From Flavobacterium ginsenosidimutans (GTDB taxonomy: Bacteria > Bacteroidota > Bacteroidia > Flavobacteriales > Flavobacteriaceae), in assembly GCF_003254625.1 (NCBI RefSeq), contig NZ_QJRJ01000082.1, forward strand, positions 372,001 through 436,000: a stretch of 64,000 nucleotides of DNA, read 5' to 3'. The notes beneath the pieces are model-generated. The model saw only the letters and a list, made by a program, of their open reading frames with translations, searched no databases and was not told where the DNA came from. The translations under genes and the position numbers were made by a program. This document shows positions 48,101 through 55,831 of this stretch, in pieces. How positions within the stretch are numbered: position 1 is the stretch's first letter; the number at the start of each line of letters is the position of its first letter.

Positions 48101-48500
48101 GATTCAGTTTGTTTTGAGATAATTCCAATAATTTCAAGAAACAAACAAACAAAGTTAGGTGAGGAGTAAGGTCTTGATTGATATTGGCGGCCAATAATGT
48201 TCTGGCGATGTCTTCTTTTGAAGTGGCATATTCTTGCTCTGTTCTTTTTGGAATACTATCTTTTGTAAAGCCAAAATAGTTGAAAAATTCCTGCCAGTTA
48301 CCTTCTGGTTTTTTATCATTATTCGTGTCGAAAAAGTTGACTTCTTTGGCAAAATTATAAGCAAATAACAGCCAGTCTTCAATAGTAAAATCATGAAGTT
48401 TCAGGTTGCTAGGCTCTAATGCGTCACTAAAGCGTTCTTCCTGATTAACTCCATTTCTTTTAAAAATAACATTGTCTATTTGGCTGCCGTTGGTGCTCAT
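45141..48500 (-). CDS. Baseplate J-like wedge protein (Afp11-type)
   Basis: 1119 residues. The C-terminal third has the baseplate J pattern: RVSERLRHKNRAITLW, then LILQEFPSVFRVKCLNHT and APGKVTLVVIPDI, with a late TLNSIESFINSKNSMLVS. The N-terminal two thirds are not recognised. The family is the wedge of the eCIS baseplate (gp6-like). It is followed by the second wedge gene with a short overlap, giving coupled translation of the two partner proteins. Confidence 0.85.
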   Translation of the reverse strand: MSTNGSQIDNVIFKRNGVNQEERFSDALEPSNLKLHDFTIEDWLLFAYNFAKEVNFFDTNNDKKPEGNWQEFFNYFGFTKDSIPKRTEQEYATSKEDIARTLLAANINQDLTPHLTLFVCFLKLLELSQNKLNLITKKHLDFFYKDILQIEKLPAKADKVNIIFELAKKIAEEKIDANTELDAGKDPDGKKLIYKTTEEFIANKANIAYLKSVYNDVDLGEIKCSEIANSLDGKGEPLKEDAPYWFPFGYNSDEKKYPKLSDAKLGFAIASELFNLKEGDRSIDITITFNEPLAFLHLINTDDLLENISILYSGKKGWIGNFKLDTAIAFKNVNQSSSIDSNQLRLVFQIPKDNPAIVNYDQKVLGEFFSTELPVIRFLINTQDKKGHTLFRSLVTKPIKNIKAKVEVKDVKSLILESDTGLLNATKPFYPFTTQPEKNSAFIINYPEIFSKNWTDAAINIKWKNTPSSFVTHYAAYKKSFLETISQNIFDSAIFHDISREAKMKANQPEDEKVVPEIKAVSETKNLRVLNKKNAIVTKDYFKATLSVLNKEVWDEQNNAVNLFDDPDNDKVFETNVNVKGTYELGKSGPIRLTLNQSFLHSLFPKIYTLAIMNVAKDVLTPIPNEPYTPIVESISLNYSAEETTEFDASTYESNRIKLFHEAPFGQQEEHSYLKQQAIDKEILDPSTPITNCLVPDYCNGGEFYVGLQNAEISQQISLLFQILEGSENINVPTFTAKQKVEWYILCDNYWKNLDKDILANGIDNFLKSGIVKFSIPKQATNDNTLFPANTIWIKAKMHKKYDAVCKVIDVKTQVVTAQFFDNNNNLAHLDSTLPAKTISKLITRVPQIKSIEQPFNSFDGKPLESDPSYYLRVSERLRHKNRAITLWDYEHLILQEFPSVFRVKCLNHTFISGTNTSFLAPGKVTLVVIPDIVDKNVFDIYEPRVSTATLNSIESFINSKNSMLVSAKVINPDYEKVIIKLNVKFYAEYDENFYKKQLNEDLIKFLSPWAFDTSKQIIFGVELQRSIVIEYIENLYYVDFLSTLEMAIYINKKTDKEHPETLKDTEKNDANIPLLDFQTTLSPSSPKNILVSVKNHIISTKIDTCKEITPQEPEKCRY

Positions 48501-48513
48501 AGCTTATAAACTT

Positions 48514-48924
48514 TTAAACATTAGTGCCTTCTTCTTTGTAAAAAGGATAAACAAGATTGCTTCTTGAGTTTGTACTTCTTATTCTGTAATCGATTATGAC
48601 CAATAATTCCCCTTCTAAATCATCGCCTTGTGTTATGTCAATTTTTTCAACATCAATTCGGGGTTCGTAATATAAAATCGCTGTTTTTATGAGTTCAGTA
48701 ACATACGTTTTTAGTGTTCTGTCTAATGATTCAAAAAGCAATTCGTCCATATTACAACCATATTTCGGCAGCATAATGCGTTCGCCGATTTTGGTAGAAA
48801 GCAATATCTCCAGACTGCTTTTAATATCTGCCTCATCAGACGTCATTACGACTGCTTTACTGTTCTTTTTGAACTCGGGCGGAAAACTCCATCCAGTACC
48901 TAAAAAAGCTTCTTTATTTTCCAT
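48514..48924 (-). CDS. gp25-like baseplate protein (Afp9-type)
   Basis: The ATG at 48924 (MENKEAFLGTGWSFPP) is chosen because it follows the PAAR stop codon with two bases; a longer start would overlap that gene. About 136 residues. The motif GERIMLPKYGCNMDELLFE is the classical gp25/lysozyme-like baseplate signature, and LEIL/IKTAILYYEPRI complete the fold. It links wedge and sheath in phage-like baseplates. The lysozyme activity of T4 gp25 relatives is not expected here. Confidence 0.9.
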   Translation of the reverse strand: MENKEAFLGTGWSFPPEFKKNSKAVVMTSDEADIKSSLEILLSTKIGERIMLPKYGCNMDELLFESLDRTLKTYVTELIKTAILYYEPRIDVEKIDITQGDDLEGELLVIIDYRIRSTNSRSNLVYPFYKEEGTNV

Positions 48925-48926
48925 AA

Positions 48927-49217
48927 TTAACCTATTAAAACCGTTGGGCATCCTAATATTATGGTGCCGCCATGCGCAGTTGAATCTCCCATTCTTGCGG
49001 CTGGTTTTCCTCCAATCAGCACAGTAGCTGATCCCGCAATAATGCTATCCGGTGGACCTGTACAAACAATCATGTCTCCTAAACAGGCAGCAGGCTGGCC
49101 GCCTATTAATACTGTAGGCGAACCTGGCGGTAATATTGGTCCGCCAACATGAGGGACAGTTCCTGTTACCATTGGGCAAACATGCATATCGTTAATTCTT
49201 GCGGCTGGTGCTCCCAT
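48927..49217 (-). CDS. PAAR-repeat spike tip protein
   Basis: 96 residues, with repeated glycine-rich units (GSPTVLIGGQPAACLGD, GSATVLIGGKPAARMGD) and conserved cysteines and histidines (MHVCPMV, HVGG). It closes the tip of the VgrG-like spike and binds a metal ion. It lies between the spike gene and the gp25-like gene, the usual position. No C-terminal effector extension, so it is a bare tip. Confidence 0.93.
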   Translation of the reverse strand: MGAPAARINDMHVCPMVTGTVPHVGGPILPPGSPTVLIGGQPAACLGDMIVCTGPPDSIIAGSATVLIGGKPAARMGDSTAHGGTIILGCPTVLIG

Positions 49218-49281
49218 AATTACTTATTTTTATAGTTAACTTTTTTATTTAAGTGTTGAAGGATAGAAATCAGAGGATGAG

Positions 49282-51027
49282 TTAGTTTATCTGTACTATG
49301 CTACCTTTTACAATCGCCACCGCTGCCGATGACATTTCTGCGCCAGCACTTCCTTCGGCTTTAAATTGAGCAGTTGCTTTTAGATTTACATTTGTACCTT
49401 CAATTTTTACATCGCCTGTTGCTTTTATTGAAATATCGCCTGCACTTTCCATTTTTATTCCTGCGCTGTCAATCGTAATCACATTCGAATTTTCATCTTC
49501 AACAACGATAGATCCTTTGTCTTCGTCGAGTGTTATTTTTTTTCCTGCTGGAGTTTCGATGGCTATTGATTTTTTATCATCATCAAAGAGCACTTTCATT
49601 TCGCTTCTTGTAAAAATTCCTTTTTGATGATTATCGTCCGATGCTTTTAGAGGAGCGGGTTTTGCGCTGCTGTGGAGCATTCCTAAAACAATGGCATCAT
49701 TAGGATCTTCGTTGATAAAGCCGATAATTACTTCGTCTTCAATTTCGGGCATAAAAAAAGTACCTCTGTTGTCACCCGCATCTAATGCTGCTACTCTGCA
49801 CCAAATACCTTGTTCTTCATTATTGATGATTGGGATTTTTACCAAAATTCTGTCTTCACCGTCGGGATCGTCTTGAAGCTGGGTTACAATACCAATATGC
49901 AATCCTTTTATGGATGGAATTATTCCTGAAGCTGATGGCGTATTGACATCATACGTTTCAGAAAACCATTCAGGATTTAATCCAAACTGCACGTTTACAG
50001 TCCAGTTACCATTTGCAATTTCATGGAAAACTCCCGTAATGTATGCTTTGCCGTTAAAACGATCTCCAACACCTTCAAGTGTAATAATGGTATTGGGTTT
50101 TACGGCAGGAATACCTTGAAATTTTACTCTTCCGCGGACTTTTGACAGCTGTTGAAATAATAATTTTGCATCGGCCCAATCTTGCAATTCGGTATCGGTT
50201 ACATTACCGCCGTGACGCAATTCTAGATTTTCCAGTTTTACAATATCAGATAAATCAGAAGCGGATAAATTTCCGTTTAAGCTTACGCTGGGATCTTTGG
50301 CTTCAATTTCTAATAATTCCTGATTCGATGCATTCCAGCTGTAGGATGAAACTTTGGCAAACTGATTTCGAGCATCAATTTCGGCATCAAAATCTAGCAT
50401 AGTCGCACCAAAAGCAACCGTTTCAACTGATTCAGAAGCTAAGTCTGGTTTTTTTATCGAGATTTTGCCATTTTCAACAAAACATAATTTTCCGTTGGCT
50501 TGTGCACGAGAGACAATAAAATCCCAATCGGAAGTATTGTATTGTACTAACTCTTTGTGGCTATAATTAGTGCTTTCTACATCTTTCTGTAATCCGTAAG
50601 TGCCAATAATGTCTTCAAAAGCATTACTATCTTTTACGTCATAAAAATATTTGCTTTTTCTGCCAATAGTCAGTTTTACAGCTTCGTCTTTGCATTCTAC
50701 AATCAGCAGGGACGATTTGTCTTTTATTTTTATGGAATGTTTTACCACTATTCCTTTGTAAATAGTTTCTTCGTCACTGTGATAACCAGCTTTAATTTCT
50801 ATCTTTTTGCCCGGAACAAGCAAATCTTCGTTACTTAATTTAAAATCTCGTGCTGCAGCATCTCCATCGGTCAAAATAATCTGTGCCATAGGTATTCTGT
50901 TCACCTCGTTATGAACTACAATGCTCATTACTTGGTAAACACCAGAAAGCTCAGTTCCCTCAATAAGCAATTTGTGCGTTACTAAATCGGCACTTTTACT
51001 GGTTTGTATGACATCGCTATTGTTCAT
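49282..51027 (-). CDS. VgrG-like baseplate spike protein (Afp8-type)
   Basis: 581 residues. The N-terminal 350 residues are a gp27-like/phage-late-control-D region (LIEGTELSGVYQVMSIVVHN, NTIITLEGVGDRFNGKAYIT). The OB-fold gp5-like part comes next (DGEDRILVKIPIINNEEQGIW, FMPEIEDEVIIGFINEDPND). A beta-helical stalk follows with repeats such as ITLDEDKGSIVVEDENSNV, and it ends without any extra C-terminal domain. It forms the trimeric spike under the tube. Confidence 0.92.
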   Translation of the reverse strand: MNNSDVIQTSKSADLVTHKLLIEGTELSGVYQVMSIVVHNEVNRIPMAQIILTDGDAAARDFKLSNEDLLVPGKKIEIKAGYHSDEETIYKGIVVKHSIKIKDKSSLLIVECKDEAVKLTIGRKSKYFYDVKDSNAFEDIIGTYGLQKDVESTNYSHKELVQYNTSDWDFIVSRAQANGKLCFVENGKISIKKPDLASESVETVAFGATMLDFDAEIDARNQFAKVSSYSWNASNQELLEIEAKDPSVSLNGNLSASDLSDIVKLENLELRHGGNVTDTELQDWADAKLLFQQLSKVRGRVKFQGIPAVKPNTIITLEGVGDRFNGKAYITGVFHEIANGNWTVNVQFGLNPEWFSETYDVNTPSASGIIPSIKGLHIGIVTQLQDDPDGEDRILVKIPIINNEEQGIWCRVAALDAGDNRGTFFMPEIEDEVIIGFINEDPNDAIVLGMLHSSAKPAPLKASDDNHQKGIFTRSEMKVLFDDDKKSIAIETPAGKKITLDEDKGSIVVEDENSNVITIDSAGIKMESAGDISIKATGDVKIEGTNVNLKATAQFKAEGSAGAEMSSAAVAIVKGSIVQIN

Positions 51028-51723
51028 CTATTGTTGTTTTTGTAGAGGAGGGAAGAATATTTTTTGACCAATTTTTAATTTTCTGAAATTGATAAGCTTG
51101 TTAGCTTTTGCCACTTCGAGATAATATTTTGAATCGCCATAGATTCTAAAAGACATTAAAGGAAGCGTATCGCCAGCTTTTACAATTCTGGTATGCGTTA
51201 AATCTGGAGATTGATTGTTTTGCTGTTTTGCTCTCAATTCATCTTCAACAACTCCCTTGAATTTTCCTTTTGCAATGGCTCTAATGGGCGTTCCATCTGG
51301 CCTGAAAAGTTTATACTCAATGGTCATTTCGGTGAGAGATCCTTTAAATAAAAGACTTCCCCAAGCAATTTTTAAATAGTTTGGTTTATGCTGTGTACCG
51401 TTATATTCTAAAATTACTTTTCTAAAATGTTCAATGTCGTCAATAACACCATTTTCGGTACTTTCTTTGCCCGCAATAACCCCAGTTCGGTCAAAAACAA
51501 AATCCAGTTCTAATTCTTCTGGAGCAATTGCTGAAAATCTCGGCGCAGGACTGCTTGTTCCAGCGGCATGGGTTGTATCTTGCTCTATTTTGTAATGAAA
51601 AGTATATTTTTCAGGATTCATCAAAATAATAAACTTTTCAATACCCGAAATGGGATTGTTGAATTGAGGATCGCTATAGGCAATGATCTTCAGTTTTTTT
51701 AATTCACCTTTAATTGCTGCCAT
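51028..51723 (-). CDS. LysM-type baseplate/tube adaptor (Afp7/gp53-like)
   Basis: The ATG at 51723 (MAAIKGELKKLKIIAY) is preferred; it directly follows the DUF5908 stop, whereas a TTG at 51747 would overlap it. About 231 residues. N-terminal part with the strand pattern of tube-adaptor proteins (FIILMNPEKYTFHYKIEQD), and a C-terminal LysM motif (AGDTLPLMSFRIYGDSKYYL, LINFRKLKIGQKIFFPP). In eCIS this protein links spike and tube/baseplate rather than binding cell wall. Confidence 0.88.
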   Translation of the reverse strand: MAAIKGELKKLKIIAYSDPQFNNPISGIEKFIILMNPEKYTFHYKIEQDTTHAAGTSSPAPRFSAIAPEELELDFVFDRTGVIAGKESTENGVIDDIEHFRKVILEYNGTQHKPNYLKIAWGSLLFKGSLTEMTIEYKLFRPDGTPIRAIAKGKFKGVVEDELRAKQQNNQSPDLTHTRIVKAGDTLPLMSFRIYGDSKYYLEVAKANKLINFRKLKIGQKIFFPPLQKQQ

Positions 51724-51724
51724 A

Positions 51725-51886
51725 TTAACGTTCTTTTTTTCGTTCAATAATCTTCATTACTTGCTCGACACATTCAGCCACAGTATCTTTTTCAGTAGCA
51801 GATGATGAAGAAGCTGGTTTCTCACCCGAATTTGAGCTTTCGTTCACGTTTATTTTAATGTGAAGCTCTTTGATTTCAATTGGCAT
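51725..51886 (-). CDS. DUF5908 small eCIS protein
   Basis: 53 residues, ATG at 51886 (MPIEIKELHIKINVNE). A C-terminal helix with C..V..II (VAECVEQVMKIIERKKER) matches the small DUF5908 proteins found with the tube genes of Bacteroidota eCIS. Its linker is serine-rich. It sits seven bases after the tube gene. The role is unknown; an assembly or adaptor role is likely by position. Confidence 0.75.
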   Translation of the reverse strand: MPIEIKELHIKINVNESSNSGEKPASSSSATEKDTVAECVEQVMKIIERKKER

Positions 51887-51893
51887 GATAAAA

Positions 51894-52340
51894 TTATTTT
51901 TTATGAAGCGTGAAATAATTATAAGCGAGCTCAAAGCTTTCAACAACAATTTTGCTTTCTAAAGCACTAAAATCTTCCACTGCCCATTTTACGGGATAGG
52001 CATGTATAACTTTCCAGTGCATTAAGGGTTGGCGATCTTGATTCAAGAGTTTTACAGTTAAATCAACGGGCTTAAATTCGAAATTTTCTAATGCTTTTCG
52101 GCACCATTCAATTACATCAGAATCAATCAATATCCCTCTTTTTAAAACCAAATTTGGATACTTGGTTTTTACAGGAAGTTTGTGTTTGAATCTGTTTTCT
52201 CCACCCTCAACAATTTCTTCCGTTTCAAGATCTACTGAAAGTCCTGATACGGATTGAAATTGATGGTCTTTTTCTTTTGTGCCCAGTTTATTAAATTCAA
52301 CCAGAAAATGAAAGCCTACGGGTGGATAATAGTTAGACAT
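51894..52340 (-). CDS. Tube protein 2 (Afp5-type, gp19-like)
   Basis: 148 residues. GFHFLVEFNKLGTKEKDHQF, SVSGLSVDLETEEIVEGGEN and LVLKRGILIDSDVIEWCRKAL follow the T4 gp19/Hcp-like tube fold. It is clearly different from the other tube gene at 52343. The more divergent of two tubes usually forms the first rings on the baseplate, so this is the likely adaptor ring. Confidence 0.9.
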   Translation of the reverse strand: MSNYYPPVGFHFLVEFNKLGTKEKDHQFQSVSGLSVDLETEEIVEGGENRFKHKLPVKTKYPNLVLKRGILIDSDVIEWCRKALENFEFKPVDLTVKLLNQDRQPLMHWKVIHAYPVKWAVEDFSALESKIVVESFELAYNYFTLHKK

Positions 52341-52342
52341 GA

Positions 52343-52771
52343 CTAATCATTTTGAATAGATAAACCTTCATGAACCAATTCTATTGACTCGATAGCTACT
52401 TCGTTTCCATCGGCTTTTAAATCAGTTGATTGCACTTTTGTCGGCCATGCATTTTTTACTTTCCAGGTAATCACGGGTTCGTGTTCCTCGTTAAGCAATT
52501 TGATGGTAATATCCCTTCTTTCGATGGTGTTTAGTTTTACTGTATTCCACCATGCATAATATTCATTATCGCTTTTAAAAGTGCCTCTTTTCATGGTAAT
52601 GTTAGAGAACTTCTGCATACCGGGCATCTTGATTTTGCTGTATTCCGGACTTGCACCCTGACGGTACTCAATAACTTCGGTTTCTACATCTAATCCGGAA
52701 ACTTCTGTAAAACCTATTTTTGTTCCTCCCCAGTCAACTGAGAAATGAAACTTTGGTAACGGATAACTCAT
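52343..52771 (-). CDS. Main tube protein (Afp1-type, gp19-like)
   Basis: 142 residues. KFHFSVDWGGTKIGFTEVSG, YRQGASPEYSKIKMPG and ITMKRGTFKSDNEYYAWWN show the canonical inner-tube fold, and VIEYRQG is typical of the main tube. Two-base gap to the second tube gene and 27 bases from the sheath gene. It should stack as hexamers under the sheath. Confidence 0.93.
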   Translation of the reverse strand: MSYPLPKFHFSVDWGGTKIGFTEVSGLDVETEVIEYRQGASPEYSKIKMPGMQKFSNITMKRGTFKSDNEYYAWWNTVKLNTIERRDITIKLLNEEHEPVITWKVKNAWPTKVQSTDLKADGNEVAIESIELVHEGLSIQND

Positions 52772-52798
52772 GATCTATATTTTTTAATGATGATTTAA

Positions 52799-54973
52799 TT
52801 AAGATTCCTGCATTTTGTGAGAGAAACGTAGGATGATAAACTCAGCTGGACGAACTACTGCCATACCGATTTCGATTATCATTTTACCGTCTAAAATATC
52901 CATAGCAGACATGGTTTGTCCCAATCCAATTCTTACGTAGAATGCTTGTTCTGGTTTGGCTCCTGCCAAAGCTCCAGCTCTCCATTGAAGAATTAAGAAA
53001 TTCTCAATCATAGCTCTTACTCTTATCCAAGTATTGGCATCGTTAGGTTCAAAAACAAACTGCTCGGTTGCTTTTTTGATAGATTCTTCGGCCATGTTAA
53101 AGAAGCGGCGAACCGGCACATAACGCCATTCGCTATCATTACCGGCTAAGGTTCTTGATCCCCAAACCAAAGTACCTTTGCCGGTAAATGTTCTGATAGC
53201 GTTGATAGATTTACCTGCAACTGTATCAATATTCAATCCGTCTTGTATATTATTAGTGATTTTTACCGTAGGAGCAATAACATAGTTTAAACTAACATTT
53301 GCTGGTGCTTTCCATACACCGCGATCACTATCAACTCTTGCATAAATTCCTGCTATGGCAGAACTTGGTGGCAGCGTTATGGATAGATTAGAGATTTCGG
53401 AAAGTATTTTATTGTAAGTAACATTATCAAGCTCTGTAATATCTGCTAAAAAGCGACCATTCATGGCACCGTTATTTGTATCATTTGGTTTTGCGGTTGT
53501 TACAGCAGCAGTAATTGTATCAATATTAGCTACAATAGATGCAAAAAGATCAACATCAAAAGTGATAGCTGCCGGCAAATCAAGAATAGAAGCTGGCGAT
53601 GTGAAATTCAAAATTTTTGAAATTTCAGATAGTACCGTCGGAACACCTGGCGCTCCTTTAATATTTGCGGTTATTTTTACTTTGTTATTTGCTGTTTTTG
53701 CTTTCGCTAATAAATCAGCCAAATTGGTTTTGACGCTTTCAATTTTATCGTCCAATTCAAAAGGATCAGTGAGAGTTTTTAAAGCTGCCGTAATAGCGTC
53801 TCTGGTTGGTTGGTCTTCTTCATCAGAAGCTATTGCGGCTAATGCTGCTTTTTTAATTTTTTCTTTTTCTCCTATAAGATTGGCGAGATCTTTATTCAAA
53901 GTTTCGAATAAGAGTATAAACTCATTGTTTTTTGCCACCGTAAAAGTTCCTGCAGCTGCAGCTGCGGCATCTGCATCTGCTTGTGTTCCTCCTCCAGTAA
54001 TGACTGCTTCTGCTGCGGCAGTTGCTGCGGCATTATTAAAGCCGGCTGCTGATTCAATAAATTTCAAAACTTCAGCTATACTTCCTGTTAGATTATCATT
54101 TGTTCCCGGAACTGTTTTTAATTTGTTGATTAATGGCACAATTGCATTTTTTGAACCTGCTAAATCGCTCAATACAGTTGACATTGCATTAGGCGTAGGT
54201 GAGGTAAAATGCTTAATCATGATTTCACTTGCATTGTATCTGTAATCTAGAATAGTCTCTAAATGTGGATAATAAGCAGCTCCATACTTTAAAGTATCTT
54301 TCTCTGAACTAATAACTCCTCTCAAATCATCAATGTTTGTATCTGTTGGGCTAGAAGCATCGTAGCTAAGTGTGTCAATGAGTGTAAATCGATCTTGCAG
54401 TTTTCTACATTGGTTCAAGGCATCATTATACAAACCATAAAAATCAGTTGCATTAATGCCAGTTACTTGAGTAGCATCTGGAAAAAGAATAAGTGTAGGT
54501 TCATCTACTTTCTCTAATTCTAGCAAACCTTTTTTTAATTCGCCACTATCATTTATAGAGGTTACTTTTGTATCAGCATCATCTAAATCATCGCCATAAC
54601 GGCCTACGGATATAATGTAACAGGGTCCGCCACCATTTGCAAAGAACAATTGCATTGAATAATACATCAAGAAAGGCTGTCTGCTAGACGGTTGGTTTAC
54701 AATAAGAGATCTTGTTGTCGTACCATTATCAACTACATCATTAATGGTAACACTAATTGTTGTTTCTGGTTTTGCAAAGCCAAAAAAACGCTCATATTCC
54801 AAAAGAGATGTTATTCTTGTCGGTTTCAATTTCAAATCACCATTAATCTTATTCGTGGCTTTTTCAGTATAGCCAATAAAAGCTGGAATCGCTGTTTCTA
54901 CCTGGGCAACAGAAGGAGGGAACTTTACGATTTCCTCAACATATACTCCAGGCGTTTTGTAAGTTGTTGCCAT
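52799..54973 (-). CDS. Contractile sheath protein with large internal insertion
   Basis: 724 residues, about 200-300 longer than usual sheath proteins. N-terminal MATTYKTPGVYVEEIVKFPP is the classical sheath start. GAAYYPHLETILDYRYN and LPPSSAIAGIYARVDSDRGV (about 534-552) with KAPANVSLNYVIAPT are the family core. Between them, residues about 250-510, lies an alanine-rich insertion (AAATAAAEAVITGGGTQADA, AADAAAAAAGTFTV). The C-terminus IRVRAMIENFLILQWRAGAL and MAVVRPAEFIILRFSHKM is conserved. This is the only sheath gene in the cluster. Confidence 0.92.
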   Translation of the reverse strand: MATTYKTPGVYVEEIVKFPPSVAQVETAIPAFIGYTEKATNKINGDLKLKPTRITSLLEYERFFGFAKPETTISVTINDVVDNGTTTRSLIVNQPSSRQPFLMYYSMQLFFANGGGPCYIISVGRYGDDLDDADTKVTSINDSGELKKGLLELEKVDEPTLILFPDATQVTGINATDFYGLYNDALNQCRKLQDRFTLIDTLSYDASSPTDTNIDDLRGVISSEKDTLKYGAAYYPHLETILDYRYNASEIMIKHFTSPTPNAMSTVLSDLAGSKNAIVPLINKLKTVPGTNDNLTGSIAEVLKFIESAAGFNNAAATAAAEAVITGGGTQADADAAAAAAGTFTVAKNNEFILLFETLNKDLANLIGEKEKIKKAALAAIASDEEDQPTRDAITAALKTLTDPFELDDKIESVKTNLADLLAKAKTANNKVKITANIKGAPGVPTVLSEISKILNFTSPASILDLPAAITFDVDLFASIVANIDTITAAVTTAKPNDTNNGAMNGRFLADITELDNVTYNKILSEISNLSITLPPSSAIAGIYARVDSDRGVWKAPANVSLNYVIAPTVKITNNIQDGLNIDTVAGKSINAIRTFTGKGTLVWGSRTLAGNDSEWRYVPVRRFFNMAEESIKKATEQFVFEPNDANTWIRVRAMIENFLILQWRAGALAGAKPEQAFYVRIGLGQTMSAMDILDGKMIIEIGMAVVRPAEFIILRFSHKMQES
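53444..54226 (-). other. Insertion region in the sheath gene (residues about 250-510)
   Basis: The core sheath motifs lie on either side. The insert is alanine-rich and helical with one coiled stretch (EKEKIKKAALAAIASDEEDQ). It probably forms a domain on the outside of the sheath. The opposite strand stays open through part of it only because of the alanine codons. Confidence 0.6.
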
Positions 54974-54994
54974 AATTGATTTGTTTTTTAATTA

Positions 54995-55831
54995 TTAAAT
55001 AAATATTTCTGAATAGTAATCACTATTGATTTTTGTTATTGATTTTACAGATGGATTTGGATATTGACTTTCTGCAGGTTGAGAAGGGTCCAAATCGTTA
55101 ACAGGGTCAATCTCTATAAAACCAGATCGGGTTAATGGTTTTGCGGTTTTGGTTTTAATTTCGGTTCCTGCTTTACGGTTGATGTATTTCCAAAGTGTTT
55201 TTCGATTATCAAAATGAATTTTAAAATTTGGACTTAACATTTTATCCGAATCGTCTATAATATTTTCTGAGCTGTTGTCACCTTTAACGGTAAGCGAAAT
55301 AACTCCAAAAACATTTTGCTGTTCCGACGGCTGCAGCGTTGAAATTAAATCGGCAGTAGTTTTTTCAGATACTAAATAAGCGTTTGAAATAAGTTTGTTG
55401 TCGTTTATTTTTGGAAGATATTTGAATGAAACGGGTTCAGTTAATGGTTTTACATTACTGAAAAGATATACTCGAGTAAGAGCAAAATCAAGATTAGTAT
55501 AATTTTCAAATTGATAATCATTAATTTTAATTAAAAACGTTAGGTTTAAATCGGCAGGGACTTTTATAAAAGGATCTGATTCATCTTTTAATTTAATATA
55601 TACGCCGAAACCTGTTTTGGTCTTTTTGAATACCATTTTGTAGTTTTTAAGTACAGTGTTGGTTTCTAAAGTTGGTGTTACGGCTATAAATGCATCTGTA
55701 CTGAATTGTTGCAGCATTTTTTCTTTTTTATCATCTGGCATACTTGCAAAAGTTTCTTCTCCGTTATTCAAAAAATAATTATGAAGAAGCGTTACTTGAA
55801 ACAACAATCCGTATGTAGAAGAATAACTCAT
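54995..55831 (-). CDS. Unknown eCIS protein between cap and sheath genes
   Basis: 278 residues, start MSYSSTYGLLFQVTLLHNYF, with strands such as LTFLIKINDYQFENYTNLDF. It overlaps the cap gene by four bases, so it is coupled to it. Neither the family nor a domain is recognised; similar unnamed proteins stand at this place in other Bacteroidota clusters, where a cap-adaptor role has been suggested. A beta-rich structural part at the sheath end is likely by position only. Confidence 0.55.
   Translation of the reverse strand: MSYSSTYGLLFQVTLLHNYFLNNGEETFASMPDDKKEKMLQQFSTDAFIAVTPTLETNTVLKNYKMVFKKTKTGFGVYIKLKDESDPFIKVPADLNLTFLIKINDYQFENYTNLDFALTRVYLFSNVKPLTEPVSFKYLPKINDNKLISNAYLVSEKTTADLISTLQPSEQQNVFGVISLTVKGDNSSENIIDDSDKMLSPNFKIHFDNRKTLWKYINRKAGTEIKTKTAKPLTRSGFIEIDPVNDLDPSQPAESQYPNPSVKSITKINSDYYSEIFI

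Noticed and set aside
53463..54245. A long open frame on the top strand opposite the sheath insertion
   Set aside because: It mirrors the alanine-rich coding strand (GCN codons give open frames on the complement) and has no recognisable domain; the sheath frame is clearly the real one.
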